Shown piece after piece: positions 1 through 8,443 of a stretch of 64,000 nucleotides of DNA (positions are counted from its first letter, which is position 1; each line of letters opens with the position of its first letter). The translations under genes were made by a program, and so were the position numbers. Source of the DNA: Cytophagales bacterium (GTDB lineage: Bacteria; Bacteroidota; Bacteroidia; Cytophagales; Cytophagaceae). The stretch covers positions 1 to 64,000 of the forward strand of contig REBA01000018.1 in assembly GCA_004294225.1 (NCBI GenBank), written 5' to 3'. A model generated the notes under the pieces. It saw only the letters and a list, made by a program, of their open reading frames with translations, had not been told where the DNA came from and searched no databases.

Positions 1-75
1 TACGTTTTCTGAACTGGCTATAGCATAGTGAAAGTAGGATACTATCAAGAATATGGCTGTAAAAATTGTTTTCAT
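1..75 (-). CDS. N-terminus of a secreted protein (cut by window edge)
   Basis: Reading leftward from an ATG at 75 there are 25 open codons to the window edge. They encode a basic start (MKT), a hydrophobic core (about residues 4-18) and an AIA-S type signal peptidase I site near residue 20. This is a textbook Sec signal peptide, so the gene probably continues off the left side as an exported protein. It lies 48 bp downstream of the broken lipoprotein gene on the same strand. Nothing can be said about function because only the signal peptide is visible. Confidence 0.55.
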   Translation of the reverse strand, partial: MKTIFTAIFLIVSYFHYAIASSENV

Positions 76-123
76 TGTTGTTAGTTTAAATGCAGTTTCG
101 TATAAAATCTTGTCTTATACAGA

Positions 124-721
124 TTATTGAACTATATTATATTTAATTAAATTCCATTTTTTATTTCCTCTATAACTTTCCCGATATATTATTCCAATAT
201 GCTTAGCATAATAAATATCTATACTACCATCTTTGAAATATCTTCTAAATAATTTAACATTTTTCAAAGTATAACCATTTAATAAATAAAAATTGAAAGA
301 TTTTAAATAAGCCAAATCCACTATACTATCTTTATCAAACATTGATGAAAAATATATATTTACAAAACTTTCACTATAAGATTGAGGAGAAGAAAATCCC
401 CCCCCCACCTCTTAAAAAAACTGTATCTAAAAAGGTGCTTTTAAGTTTCATAGAACTGTTCTCTGAGCCATTAGATGACTTATCACAATCATATATATCA
501 ATAGTACTACTAAATACATAGACACAGTCTTTTGCCTTAGTTTGTTCCTCTTCATACACCCACCAAGTACCTAGTTGAAATACACAATAATCTTTGAGGT
601 CTTGCTCCATATATATCACTGGGCAAGGGGTTTTCTTTCGGTCGTGGCAAGTACAGGTACTACCCATACTCACCGTAAAGAGAAACACCACAATATAGTA
701 GATATAGGTTTTTCTTGGCAT
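124..721 (-). pseudogene. Lipoprotein-like secreted protein, split by a frameshift at a G9 tract
   Basis: Two frames together form one protein of about 198 residues. The first (from ATG at 721) has a hydrophobic leader followed by a Cys-rich start (GSTCTC near residue 25, a poor lipobox) and a GTWWVYEE segment near residue 51. It runs into a tract of nine G and stops seven codons later. The second frame begins at that tract and ends with a GIIYRE...WNLIKYNI tail. A short N-terminal GxWWVY and a C-terminal giGiikre/WnLi+Y signature are typical ends of one Bacteroidota lipoprotein family, so the halves belong together. Removing one G restores the frame exactly. Function unknown. The break may be a sequencing error, a phase-variable tract or a real pseudogene. 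Confidence 0.7.
398..406. repeat. Homopolymer of nine C (+ strand) / nine G (coding strand)
   Basis: Nine consecutive C on the + strand, inside the codons for a Gly run of the split lipoprotein-like gene. With eight G the coding frame reads Gly-Gly-Gly-Gly-Phe-Ser-Ser-Pro and continues to the second half; with nine it terminates after seven codons. No other mononucleotide G/C run this long was noticed in this AT-rich window. Confidence 0.9.
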
Positions 722-847
722 AAATAATGTATTTTAATATGTGAATATAAGTCGTTTATTTTAAACCACTAAAGAAATTCTGGTTTTAATTTTATTCTTA
801 TACATGGTCGTATACCCTTTTATTATAGCAGATTTAGAGGTATTTAT

Positions 848-893
848 AAAAAAAACCAATTAAATCATCATTGCAATGATGATTTAATTGGTT
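848..893 (-). terminator. Terminator of the outer-membrane protein gene (40-bp perfect palindrome plus T-run)
   Basis: Positions 854-893 form a perfect palindrome with 20-bp arms (AACCAATTAAATCATCATTG and its complement, no spacer). On the minus strand it is followed by six T (853-848). It begins 22 bp after the stop codon of the gene at 916-1686, which is the expected place for a Rho-independent terminator. The stem is AT-rich but very long. Confidence 0.75.
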
Positions 894-915
894 CGTGAAG
901 CTTTAATATTAAAAT

Positions 916-1686
916 CTAGAAAGCGTATCCTATCGTTAATCCTCCTCTAAAAGCTAATCCAGGCAATGTTAATTCAGCCCTGATTTCTTTGTCATCAGCA
1001 TATCCTTTAGCATTAATCAATGGGCTGTCAAAACTATTTATTTCATTTACTGAATTGCTTAGGTCAAGTTTTGAAAAATCACCTCGGCTTACTAGTTCCA
1101 TTTTAGTAGAATTGAAGCCTAATCCCAATATCCACCAATCAATTGAGATTTTGTTTATAATTAACCACTGAGCACCTATCATCACACCACCTCCAATAGA
1201 CGTATATTTTCCTTCTCCAACAAAGTTTTTTTCTACATTTTTTTGTCCTGTTTTCAAATTCACTCGAGAATCAACATCAAAATCCATAGAATAATTGTTA
1301 TACCTCATATAAGGTGCTATATAAAATCCTCTAGGTGCGTCTTTCTTTCCTAAATAAAATCTTACTTCTGGAGTAAGCGAAAATCCTGAAAGATTAGATT
1401 CGTTGATTCGAGTACTATCAAATTCATAATACTTAGCTATTGGAAGACTTCTTGGAATTAAATAACTAGCACCCAGAGCTACAGATATTTTACTAGTAAG
1501 TGCTCTTTCGTATTGAAAATGTAAAGCACCAAAAAACAAGGAACCTAATTGAAGTTTTACCACGTTCTTAGGGTCATCATTCTTTTTTCTCAATAAGCTT
1601 GAACCCCCTTCGGCATTGACCAAACTATAAGAGGAAATAAATAATAGTCCAGTCAATATTAGCGTATAAGTAATTTTGTTTCTCAT
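916..1686 (-). CDS. Outer-membrane beta-barrel protein, function unknown
   Basis: The protein is about 256 residues when started at the ATG at 1686. An in-frame start 15 codons upstream would put extra residues before the signal peptide and is less likely. It has an N-terminal Sec signal (MRNKITYTLILTGLLF, cleavage after VNA), alternating polar/aromatic strands such as GFYIAPYMRY and GGGVMIGAQW, and a C-terminal FRGGLTIGYAF ending in Phe, the usual last strand of a barrel inserted by Bam. This resembles small Bacteroidota outer-membrane proteins of the DUF3575 kind, but I do not assign a family firmly. It is monocistronic in appearance, with its own terminator downstream. No substrate or partner is indicated. 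Confidence 0.7.
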   Translation of the reverse strand: MRNKITYTLILTGLLFISSYSLVNAEGGSSLLRKKNDDPKNVVKLQLGSLFFGALHFQYERALTSKISVALGASYLIPRSLPIAKYYEFDSTRINESNLSGFSLTPEVRFYLGKKDAPRGFYIAPYMRYNNYSMDFDVDSRVNLKTGQKNVEKNFVGEGKYTSIGGGVMIGAQWLIINKISIDWWILGLGFNSTKMELVSRGDFSKLDLSNSVNEINSFDSPLINAKGYADDKEIRAELTLPGLAFRGGLTIGYAF

Positions 1687-1942
1687 AATGAATTTTGTTA
1701 AAATTTGTTTATAATAACACAAGCTAAGCAAAGGAGGCTATATTTTAAAGCATTAATACATTCATGTAATAAATATATAGTTTTTAAAGATTCCTAGTGC
1801 TTTTCATTGTTTTAAGGAGCAACGAAAGAAGGAGTTTTATTAATGAATTTAAAAAAAGACTCAAAAGTGAACATCGTTCAGTACCAAATTATCCAAACTC
1901 ACTAAGCTATCAACTGCAATTATCAATTAAGAGAAAATATAA

Positions 1943-2308
1943 TTATATTGATGTTATCCAAGCCATGGCTTTCTCCAAGGGATTGGCATTATAAATCGCA
2001 TGAGCATAGCCAATCCAGAGCAAAACAATAGCGATTAGGAACCCAAAAAATTGTCCAAAAAATTGATTACCAGTAATCTTTACTCCTTTTTTTAAGACGT
2101 TTCCTGAAAGTTTCTTTAGATATTTTTCTAAGAAATTAAGTATTGGGTAAAATACTCCTACTGCTACAAGCATCGTCAATGCTGCTGATTCATAGGGATG
2201 ATTATTTTTTCTAAAAAGGTTTAGTATGTTAAGTGCATACAAACTAATTAAATCAGCAAAAAGCACAGACAAAACTATAATGCTGTATTTAAAAAAAAAT
2301 TTATTCAT
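1943..2308 (-). CDS. Small integral membrane protein, unknown function
   Basis: A 121-residue protein with three hydrophobic segments (about residues 6-30, 42-60 and 88-108) separated by a basic loop (EKYLKKLSGNVLKKGVK). It has no motif I recognise. It starts 9 bp after the stop of the OmpH-like gene and so is probably co-transcribed with it. That position suggests an envelope role, but this is inference only. About 210 bp without a convincing gene separate it from the beta-barrel gene downstream. Confidence 0.65.
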   Translation of the reverse strand: MNKFFFKYSIIVLSVLFADLISLYALNILNLFRKNNHPYESAALTMLVAVGVFYPILNFLEKYLKKLSGNVLKKGVKITGNQFFGQFFGFLIAIVLLWIGYAHAIYNANPLEKAMAWITSI

Positions 2309-2317
2309 AGCAATAGG

Positions 2318-2953
2318 CTACTTTGCTCTATACTCTGCATTTAACCCTTCCACTACCTGCTTTGTAATATCTAAGCTATCACTTCCATAGACTACTCCTG
2401 GTATTCCTCTTTTGTAGGTTAGGATATAAGAAAAATTATTTTGCTTTGCCATTTTTCTGAAATAGCCATAGAGCTTATTAAGTAATTTCTCATTCAACTC
2501 CTGCTCTTGATTACTGAATTGACGGGTCTTCTCATCTCTAAGCTGCATTAATTCTGCATTTTGCTGTTGCAATTGTGCCTCTTTTGTTGCCTTATGTTGG
2601 TCTGTCATCATCGACTGACCTTGCATGTAAGCTTGGTAGTCTTCTTCTAATTTCTTTTGTTTAGAAACCATCTCAGACTCTGCATTTCTTAATTTAACTT
2701 CTAAATCTTTTTGAATCTTTTTAAAGAAATCATAATTCTGAACCAATGAATCATAATCAATAAAAACAACCTTTCCAGAGGTATTTCCTAAGTTATGGAA
2801 CTGTGGAATTGGTGCATTGATTTGATTGGTATCTTTCTCAAAAACTATGTTAGACTGGGAGTTGGAGTTAGGGCTAGCAAAAAAATGAAGATAGAACAAG
2901 ATGCCAACCAGAACAAATAAGACACCATTAAGAATTAAAGATAGATTTTTCAC
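2318..2953 (-). CDS. OmpH/Skp-family periplasmic protein
   Basis: A 211-residue protein with a GTG start (2953-2951) giving MKNLSL and a hydrophobic N-terminal anchor or signal (residues 4-26). It then has the OmpH entry motif GKVVFIDYDSLVQNYDF at about residues 59-75 and a long charged helical stretch rich in Lys/Glu/Gln (about 76-155) that would form the coiled-coil tentacles. Skp/OmpH proteins hold unfolded outer-membrane proteins in the periplasm. The family is usually 160-210 residues, so this is full length. Bacteroidota have several OmpH paralogues and which one this is cannot be told. It is divergent from pbp1A and followed 9 bp later by a small membrane protein gene. Confidence 0.8.
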   Translation of the reverse strand: MKNLSLILNGVLFVLVGILFYLHFFASPNSNSQSNIVFEKDTNQINAPIPQFHNLGNTSGKVVFIDYDSLVQNYDFFKKIQKDLEVKLRNAESEMVSKQKKLEEDYQAYMQGQSMMTDQHKATKEAQLQQQNAELMQLRDEKTRQFSNQEQELNEKLLNKLYGYFRKMAKQNNFSYILTYKRGIPGVVYGSDSLDITKQVVEGLNAEYRAK

Positions 2954-2988
2954 AAGGTTTGATTTATTTTTATTATTTCAATATTCTT

Positions 2989-2996
2989 CAAATTTA
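2989..2996 (-). promoter_or_regulatory. Candidate -7 element for the OmpH-like gene
   Basis: Read on the minus strand these eight bases are TAAATTTG, matching the Bacteroidota -7 consensus TAnnTTTG, and lie 36 bp before the GTG start. No TTG at the expected -33 spacing was found, so this is only a partial match. Confidence 0.35.
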
Positions 2997-3068
2997 AAAA
3001 AATATATTTAGGATTATCTTAAAACTAATAGGTTTATTGCAAGAATTCTTAAATTTTAAACAATAATT

Positions 3069-5453
3069 TTGGCAAAGAAAAACACTAAAATAGCATCAAA
3101 GACCAAAGCAAAAGGAAGTTCTACTCCATTCTTTAAAAAGTGGCTTATTCTTCTATTTTTATGGGGCTTGGCTTTTGCAACTCTATTTTCCTTTGGCTTC
3201 TATTATGTCATTGCCAATGGATGGATAGGCGACGTACCTTCAGAGAAACAATTAAGGGAGATTCAAAACTATACTGCATCAGAAGTATATAGTACTGATG
3301 GAATATTACTAGGTAAATATTTTATTGAAGACAGAACCAACGTAGCCTTTGAAGAAATCTCTGAATCTATGATTAATGCTTTAATAGCAACAGAAGATGC
3401 CCGTTTCTACGAACACCAAGGTATAGATAAAATTGGACTAATGAGAGTATTGGTAAAATCTGTACTCTTAGGCAACGATAATGCTGGAGGAGGAAGCACT
3501 CTTAGCCAGCAGTTGGTAAAAAATATATTTCCTAGAAAAAAATACTGGTTACTAACGCTACCTATCAATAAAATGAAGGAAGCCATTACTGCTCAAAAAT
3601 TGGAAGAAATATTTAGCAAAAAAGAAATCCTTACACTCTATCTGAACACCGTTCCATTTGGAGAAAATGCGTATGGAGTAGAATCTGCATCTAAGCGATA
3701 TTTCAACACTTCAGCCAAGAAATTATCTATTGCTCAATCTGCATTGCTAGTAGGTATGCTCAAAGCAACTAATAATTACAACCCTAGAAAATATCACCAG
3801 AAAGCATTGCAAAGAAGAAATACCGTTATTCAACAAATGCTCAAATACCAATACATCTCTCCTGAAGTGGCAAAAAAAGAAAAGGCAAAACCTATTCAAC
3901 TCGATTTTCAACCAGTAGCTCACAGTAAAGGCCTAGCTCCATATTTCAGGGAATATCTTCGATTAGAATTACATCAATGGTGCAACGAACACCAAAAACC
4001 TGATGGAAAAACATATAACCTCTATACAGATGGCCTAAAGATTTATACTTCTATCAACTCCAAAATGCAACTGTATGCCGAACAAGCAGTGATTGAGCAA
4101 ATGAATAGTCTTCAATCTGCTTTTGATGCACACTGGAAAAATCAGCAATCACCTTGGGGCAATAACACCAAAGTGCTTACTAGTGCTATTCATCGGTCTG
4201 AACCTTATAAATATTATAAAAATAAAGGTCTTTCTGAAAAAGAAATACTAGCAAAACTCAATATTAAAAACAAAATGGAAGTCTTCGGCTACCAAGGTAA
4301 GCTTAATAAAAACTGGAGCAGTATTGACTCCATAAAATACTACTTAAAATTCCTACATGCTGGTTTCTTTGCAATAGAACCAAATACTGGTATGGTAAGA
4401 GCTTGGGTAGGTGGAATCAATCACGAATATTTCCAATATGACCATGTCAATAAAAACACCAAGCGACAAGTAGGATCTACGTTCAAACCCATCGTATATG
4501 CAACAGCCCTTGAAAGGGGAACAGCTCCTTGTGAACATTTTGAGAATGTAAAACTAAGCTATTCGAATTACAACGATTGGAGCCCAAGTAATGCTGACAA
4601 TATTTATGGTGGCTACTATTCTATGAAAGGAGCCTTAACCAAATCAATAAATACAATTTCAGCCCAGCTAATAATGAGAGCTGGTATAAACCATGTAATT
4701 GAGCTAGCAAAAAACATGGGTATAGAAAGCGAGTTAGCACCAATTCCCTCTATTGCTCTTGGTTCAGCAGACATTTCATTATTTGAGATGACTAATGCTT
4801 ACGCTGTTTTTGCTAATAAAGGATTTTCAACAAAACCTCAGTACCTAATTTCTATCGAAGACCAAAATGGGAAAATAATCTTCAAGCCTAGCCATTCAAA
4901 ATACCGCAAGAAAGTTATAGCAAGTAGTACCGCAGACCTAATGGTAGAAATGATGAAAAACGTGGTGAATGAAGGAACTGCCGAAAGACTCCGTTCGCAA
5001 TATGGAATATATTGTGAAGTCGCAGGAAAAACAGGAACTACTCAATCTCAAGCCGACGGATGGTTTATAGGATTTACTCCGAAATTATTAGCAGGTGCTT
5101 GGGTCGGTGCCGAAGATAGAAGAATTCATTTTCGAACTACAACCCTTGGTCAAGGAGCGAATACAGCACTACCAATTTGGGGGCGTTTTTTCGCAAAACT
5201 TTCTAAAGACCCTAGCCTTAGCAAATATCTATATAGTTCTTTCTCACCATTATCTCCTGAACTCGTTTCAAAAATTGATTGTGAAGATTATTTACCCCCT
5301 AAAGATTCACTAAATTTTCTGCAAAAAATATTTGGCACAAAACCCAATATAGCAAAGAAAGAACTACCCCCTGCGGTAAAAGAAAAAAGCCCGAAATACC
5401 AAAATACTTGGTCTAAAATCAGAAATATGTTTAGAAGAAATAAAGACCAATAA
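3069..5453 (+). CDS. pbp1A: Penicillin-binding protein 1A (bifunctional transglycosylase/transpeptidase)
   Basis: A 794-residue class A PBP that polymerises and cross-links peptidoglycan in the periplasm. From the N-terminus: a basic tail, one membrane anchor (about residues 26-48), a GT51 glycosyltransferase domain with the catalytic Glu109 in EDARFYEHQG, GGSTLSQQLVKN and the NTVPFGENAYG motif. The transpeptidase domain follows with the SxxK serine Ser470 (GSTFKP), SIN at 526-528 and KTGTT at 654-658. A Lys/Arg-rich tail closes the protein. The start is TTG at 3069, chosen because it directly precedes AKKNTK and no ATG lies before the anchor. All key residues are present. It is followed 39 bp later by the Ate-like gene and may be co-transcribed with it. 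Confidence 0.95.
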   Translation: MAKKNTKIASKTKAKGSSTPFFKKWLILLFLWGLAFATLFSFGFYYVIANGWIGDVPSEKQLREIQNYTASEVYSTDGILLGKYFIEDRTNVAFEEISESMINALIATEDARFYEHQGIDKIGLMRVLVKSVLLGNDNAGGGSTLSQQLVKNIFPRKKYWLLTLPINKMKEAITAQKLEEIFSKKEILTLYLNTVPFGENAYGVESASKRYFNTSAKKLSIAQSALLVGMLKATNNYNPRKYHQKALQRRNTVIQQMLKYQYISPEVAKKEKAKPIQLDFQPVAHSKGLAPYFREYLRLELHQWCNEHQKPDGKTYNLYTDGLKIYTSINSKMQLYAEQAVIEQMNSLQSAFDAHWKNQQSPWGNNTKVLTSAIHRSEPYKYYKNKGLSEKEILAKLNIKNKMEVFGYQGKLNKNWSSIDSIKYYLKFLHAGFFAIEPNTGMVRAWVGGINHEYFQYDHVNKNTKRQVGSTFKPIVYATALERGTAPCEHFENVKLSYSNYNDWSPSNADNIYGGYYSMKGALTKSINTISAQLIMRAGINHVIELAKNMGIESELAPIPSIALGSADISLFEMTNAYAVFANKGFSTKPQYLISIEDQNGKIIFKPSHSKYRKKVIASSTADLMVEMMKNVVNEGTAERLRSQYGIYCEVAGKTGTTQSQADGWFIGFTPKLLAGAWVGAEDRRIHFRTTTLGQGANTALPIWGRFFAKLSKDPSLSKYLYSSFSPLSPELVSKIDCEDYLPPKDSLNFLQKIFGTKPNIAKKELPPAVKEKSPKYQNTWSKIRNMFRRNKDQ

Positions 5454-5492
5454 AGAGGTATGGTATTAAAAAAATGAAGTATTTTAAAGATC

Positions 5493-6539
5493 ATGTTTGG
5501 TAATATTGAAATTCCTGATGCTATAAGCCCACAAGAGCTAGACCTCTATCTAGAAGCTGGTTGGTTCCGAATGGGGCAAACCATATTTACTTGCAATTTT
5601 TTACATTTCGATAATACTTTCTATAGTGCCATTTGGTTAAGGCATAACTTAGAAAATTATTCAGAAGATGAATCTTTTGAAAAACTAAAAAAACAAAATA
5701 AAAAATTTTCAATCGTCATTCGCCCTGCAATAATAGATAAGGAGAAAGAGCAATTGTATGAATTATACAAAACAAATATAAAGTTCGAAACCGCCAATTC
5801 ACTTCAAGACTTACTTCTTGGGCAATCAACCAACTCTATATACTCCACTCAAGAAATTTCTATTTACCATAAGAATCTGTTGATTGCTGTTGGTTATTTT
5901 GATATTGGCGACTCTTCTGCAATGGGCATTGTAAGCTTTTATCATCCTGATTATAAAAAATACAGCTTGGGCAAATTTATAATCATGAATAAAATAGCCT
6001 ATTGCAAAAAGCTCGAATTAAAATATTTTTATCCAGGCTACTTTGCCCCTTCCTATTCTGCCTTTGATTACAAACTAAAAATAGCAAGCACCGATTTAGA
6101 ATTTCTTAACTTTTGCACCAACGAATGGATGGGTATCAGGTTCTTTTCTAAAGAGCATATTCTAATAAATATCATGGAAAAACAACTTGCTACCGCTAAG
6201 GACTACCTTGCTGACAATGGGTATAAGATCCTATATCGTAAATACGAATTTTACAATGCCAATCATACTCCTCAATTCAAAGGATATCAATTATTTGACT
6301 TCCCTATTTTTTTAATCATTGTAAGTGCTGATGAACAAGGTTTTGCACCAATCTTAGTGTATGATGTATCAGATAAATGTTATAAGATATTTAAATGTAT
6401 AGGTTATCCCTGTTCCGTGACTATACCTGCATCTGCGGAGTATTATAGAGCTTCATTACTGAAAGTAAGAGAGGAAATGATTGCCAGCCCTCATTTAGAA
6501 ATTATTTTAGCTCAATTACAAAAATTGAGTAAAGTCTAA
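5493..6539 (+). CDS. Aminoacyl-tRNA-protein transferase (Ate1/Bpt-like)
   Basis: A 348-residue protein whose C-terminal half has the Ate/Bpt GNAT-like signature: LLIAVGYFDIGDSS (129-142), VSFYHPDYKKYSLGKF (147-162) and LELKYFYPGYF (174-184). The N-terminal half has the family's KKFSIVIRPAII (70-81) followed by LYELYK (88-93), but not the clustered Cys pairs of eukaryotic Ate1. Enzymes of this family transfer Arg or Leu from tRNA to acidic N-termini in the N-degron pathway. Whether this one uses Arg or Leu cannot be read from sequence. It lies 39 bp after pbp1A on the same strand and ends convergently with the TPR/PBP-fold gene. Confidence 0.65.
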   Translation: MFGNIEIPDAISPQELDLYLEAGWFRMGQTIFTCNFLHFDNTFYSAIWLRHNLENYSEDESFEKLKKQNKKFSIVIRPAIIDKEKEQLYELYKTNIKFETANSLQDLLLGQSTNSIYSTQEISIYHKNLLIAVGYFDIGDSSAMGIVSFYHPDYKKYSLGKFIIMNKIAYCKKLELKYFYPGYFAPSYSAFDYKLKIASTDLEFLNFCTNEWMGIRFFSKEHILINIMEKQLATAKDYLADNGYKILYRKYEFYNANHTPQFKGYQLFDFPIFLIIVSADEQGFAPILVYDVSDKCYKIFKCIGYPCSVTIPASAEYYRASLLKVREEMIASPHLEIILAQLQKLSKV

Positions 6540-6607
6540 AGAATAACAGTTAATGTAAAAATAAATTTAGAGTCAATCTAGGTCTCAAAAAATCGAATCA
6601 GTTTACA

Positions 6608-8305
6608 CTATTCTATTTTGTTCAATACCTTTAAGCTAAGCTCTTCAAACTTCACTATCGGAGTATATAGATTGGTGTTGGAATTTTGGAAATCTTGTCC
6701 TTGAAGAAAAACACCTTTCTTTTTAGGAGAGTTTACTAATTTTGTTACCCAATCACTAGGGTTAGACTTTATAAGTTGACCAAAATAATAAACCATTTCA
6801 AAACCTAAATAAGAAAATTGACTTGGCAAATTATTAACTCTTTGCATATAGGCTTCGCTAAAGGAAACACTTGCAGCATTGTATTTATCCACAAACTCTG
6901 GAAAAATAAAATGAATATTTCTTTTCTCCATTTGCTCTAAGTTCAGTGTTGGCATCGTGAGCCAATCTGCTTTAGTAATCAACGGAATTGTTCCTAAAGA
7001 CTTTTCCAATGCACTGATTGCTGTAGCAGCTACTATTTCTTCAGAACTCATCACACAAATGTGGGTATAACCTTTCAGTTTATTAGAATCACTCAAGGAA
7101 CTAGAAAGCTTAAATAATTTATCTTTTTTTATTTTCTCAAAAATAGGAACTTGAATTTTTTGTTTCAGAAGCGAATCTTTATAATATTTAGCAAAGAGCG
7201 AGTCTCTAGCACTTTCACCATAAAAAATAGCAGCCTTACTTTTATCTTTATTTGCCCAAGCTTGTTTTACAAATCTACTCGCTCCGCCTGCTTGAGCTTC
7301 TAAACTTGGTTGGAATAAATAAACATATTTATTGCCTTCGTTTACCTTAGAATTATTAGAAAGCGGATTAAAAGTATATACTGCATTCTGAAGTGCATAT
7401 TTAGCAAGCTCTGTATTCTGATTGGGCAATAATGGCCCAATGATTAGATCAATGTTTTTAAGCTCGGGCAATTGCAATAAACTATTTAACTTATTATTCT
7501 CTTTTTCTGTATCATAAGCAACTAAATTTATATTTACCCCTTCTTTTTTCAAACTATCTATTGCCATTTGCATTCCCCAGTAGAGCTCATTGATATAATT
7601 ATTATTTTTAGAATAATTATCATAATCTGCACTCTGAAGCAGAAATGGGAATAAAGCTGCAATAGTATAAGAAGATTTTATAGAATTATTACTAATGCCC
7701 TTAGCAGTATTAGCTTCTGTTTTATATTCTTGAATCAAATAATTTAGAAGCATTCTTGTTTTTTCATTATTATTTGGGTTTTGCTTTAACCTTCCAATTA
7801 CAACTTTTGCCAGCGTAGTATCTTTAGGATATGATTTCTGAATGGCCAGTAAAGTATCTAGAGGTTGTATTTTTGAACAAAAATAGATTTTCATTGCCTG
7901 AATATCTTTTTGTAATTTCTCGTTCTTGTTTTTTAAGAAATTAAGTGCATAACGATATTTCTTCAGTTCAAAGGAAACAGCTGCTGCAAGGTATTCGGCT
8001 TCTTCTATGCTTTTCCACTGGCTGTATTTTTGGGTTAGCTGGAGCAACATATAATAGGCATCTTGCATCTTCTTTTCTTTGTATGCTGCTAAAGCATAAA
8101 AATAATGAGCAGGTTCTATATATTTATTTGCTTTGTTTTCTTTTGTAAGTGGCAATAAGGTATTCATTGCCTCATTATATTGGGCATTTACATACATTTG
8201 TTTTCCTAGGAGATATTGTTCTTCAAAAGTATCTTTTGCAGTCAATTGAAAAGACAAGAACAATAGCATTAAAAAATATAATTTTGTAAGGCTTAAGTAG
8301 GTCAT
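6608..8305 (-). CDS. TPR plus type-1 periplasmic-binding-fold protein (LpoA-like architecture)
   Basis: With the ATG at 8305 the protein is 565 residues and begins with a signal peptide (LTKLYFLMLLFLSFQLTA). An upstream in-frame start at 8440 would bury this signal and is rejected. Residues about 25-150 are TPR-like helices (QYNEAMNTLLPL, AHYFYALAAYKEKKMQDAYYML). From about residue 195 it has a Peripla_BP_6 fold: SYTIAALFPF, NINLVAYDT, DLIIGPLLPNQN, and a late FEMVYYFGQLI helix. No permease or ATPase gene is nearby, so classic import seems unlikely. The TPR plus binding-protein layout is that of LpoA, the activator of PBP1A in Gammaproteobacteria, and pbp1A is about 1.2 kb away. Homology to LpoA itself is not shown. 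Confidence 0.65.
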   Translation of the reverse strand: MTYLSLTKLYFLMLLFLSFQLTAKDTFEEQYLLGKQMYVNAQYNEAMNTLLPLTKENKANKYIEPAHYFYALAAYKEKKMQDAYYMLLQLTQKYSQWKSIEEAEYLAAAVSFELKKYRYALNFLKNKNEKLQKDIQAMKIYFCSKIQPLDTLLAIQKSYPKDTTLAKVVIGRLKQNPNNNEKTRMLLNYLIQEYKTEANTAKGISNNSIKSSYTIAALFPFLLQSADYDNYSKNNNYINELYWGMQMAIDSLKKEGVNINLVAYDTEKENNKLNSLLQLPELKNIDLIIGPLLPNQNTELAKYALQNAVYTFNPLSNNSKVNEGNKYVYLFQPSLEAQAGGASRFVKQAWANKDKSKAAIFYGESARDSLFAKYYKDSLLKQKIQVPIFEKIKKDKLFKLSSSLSDSNKLKGYTHICVMSSEEIVAATAISALEKSLGTIPLITKADWLTMPTLNLEQMEKRNIHFIFPEFVDKYNAASVSFSEAYMQRVNNLPSQFSYLGFEMVYYFGQLIKSNPSDWVTKLVNSPKKKGVFLQGQDFQNSNTNLYTPIVKFEELSLKVLNKIE

Positions 8306-8443
8306 ATAATCAATATTTGATTGGTAAAGATGTATAGTAGAATTCAAAAATGTTTTTACCAAAGGTTTGAAGGGCAACGATGTCGAGGGTTGAGAAGTGA
8401 TTAATTTCAATAGAGGATTAAACATCATTTGAAAAACCAATTT

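Noticed and set aside
1797-1994. 65-residue plus-strand frame with EFKKRLKSEHRSVPN
   Set aside because: It begins with GTG, its last part is antisense to the membrane protein gene at 1943-2308, and there is no promoter or recognisable domain. A transposase remnant was considered, but without any terminal repeats or homology I cannot support it.
8306-8440. N-terminal extension of the TPR/binding-fold protein
   Set aside because: It would bury a good signal peptide that starts at 8305, so the longer start was rejected.
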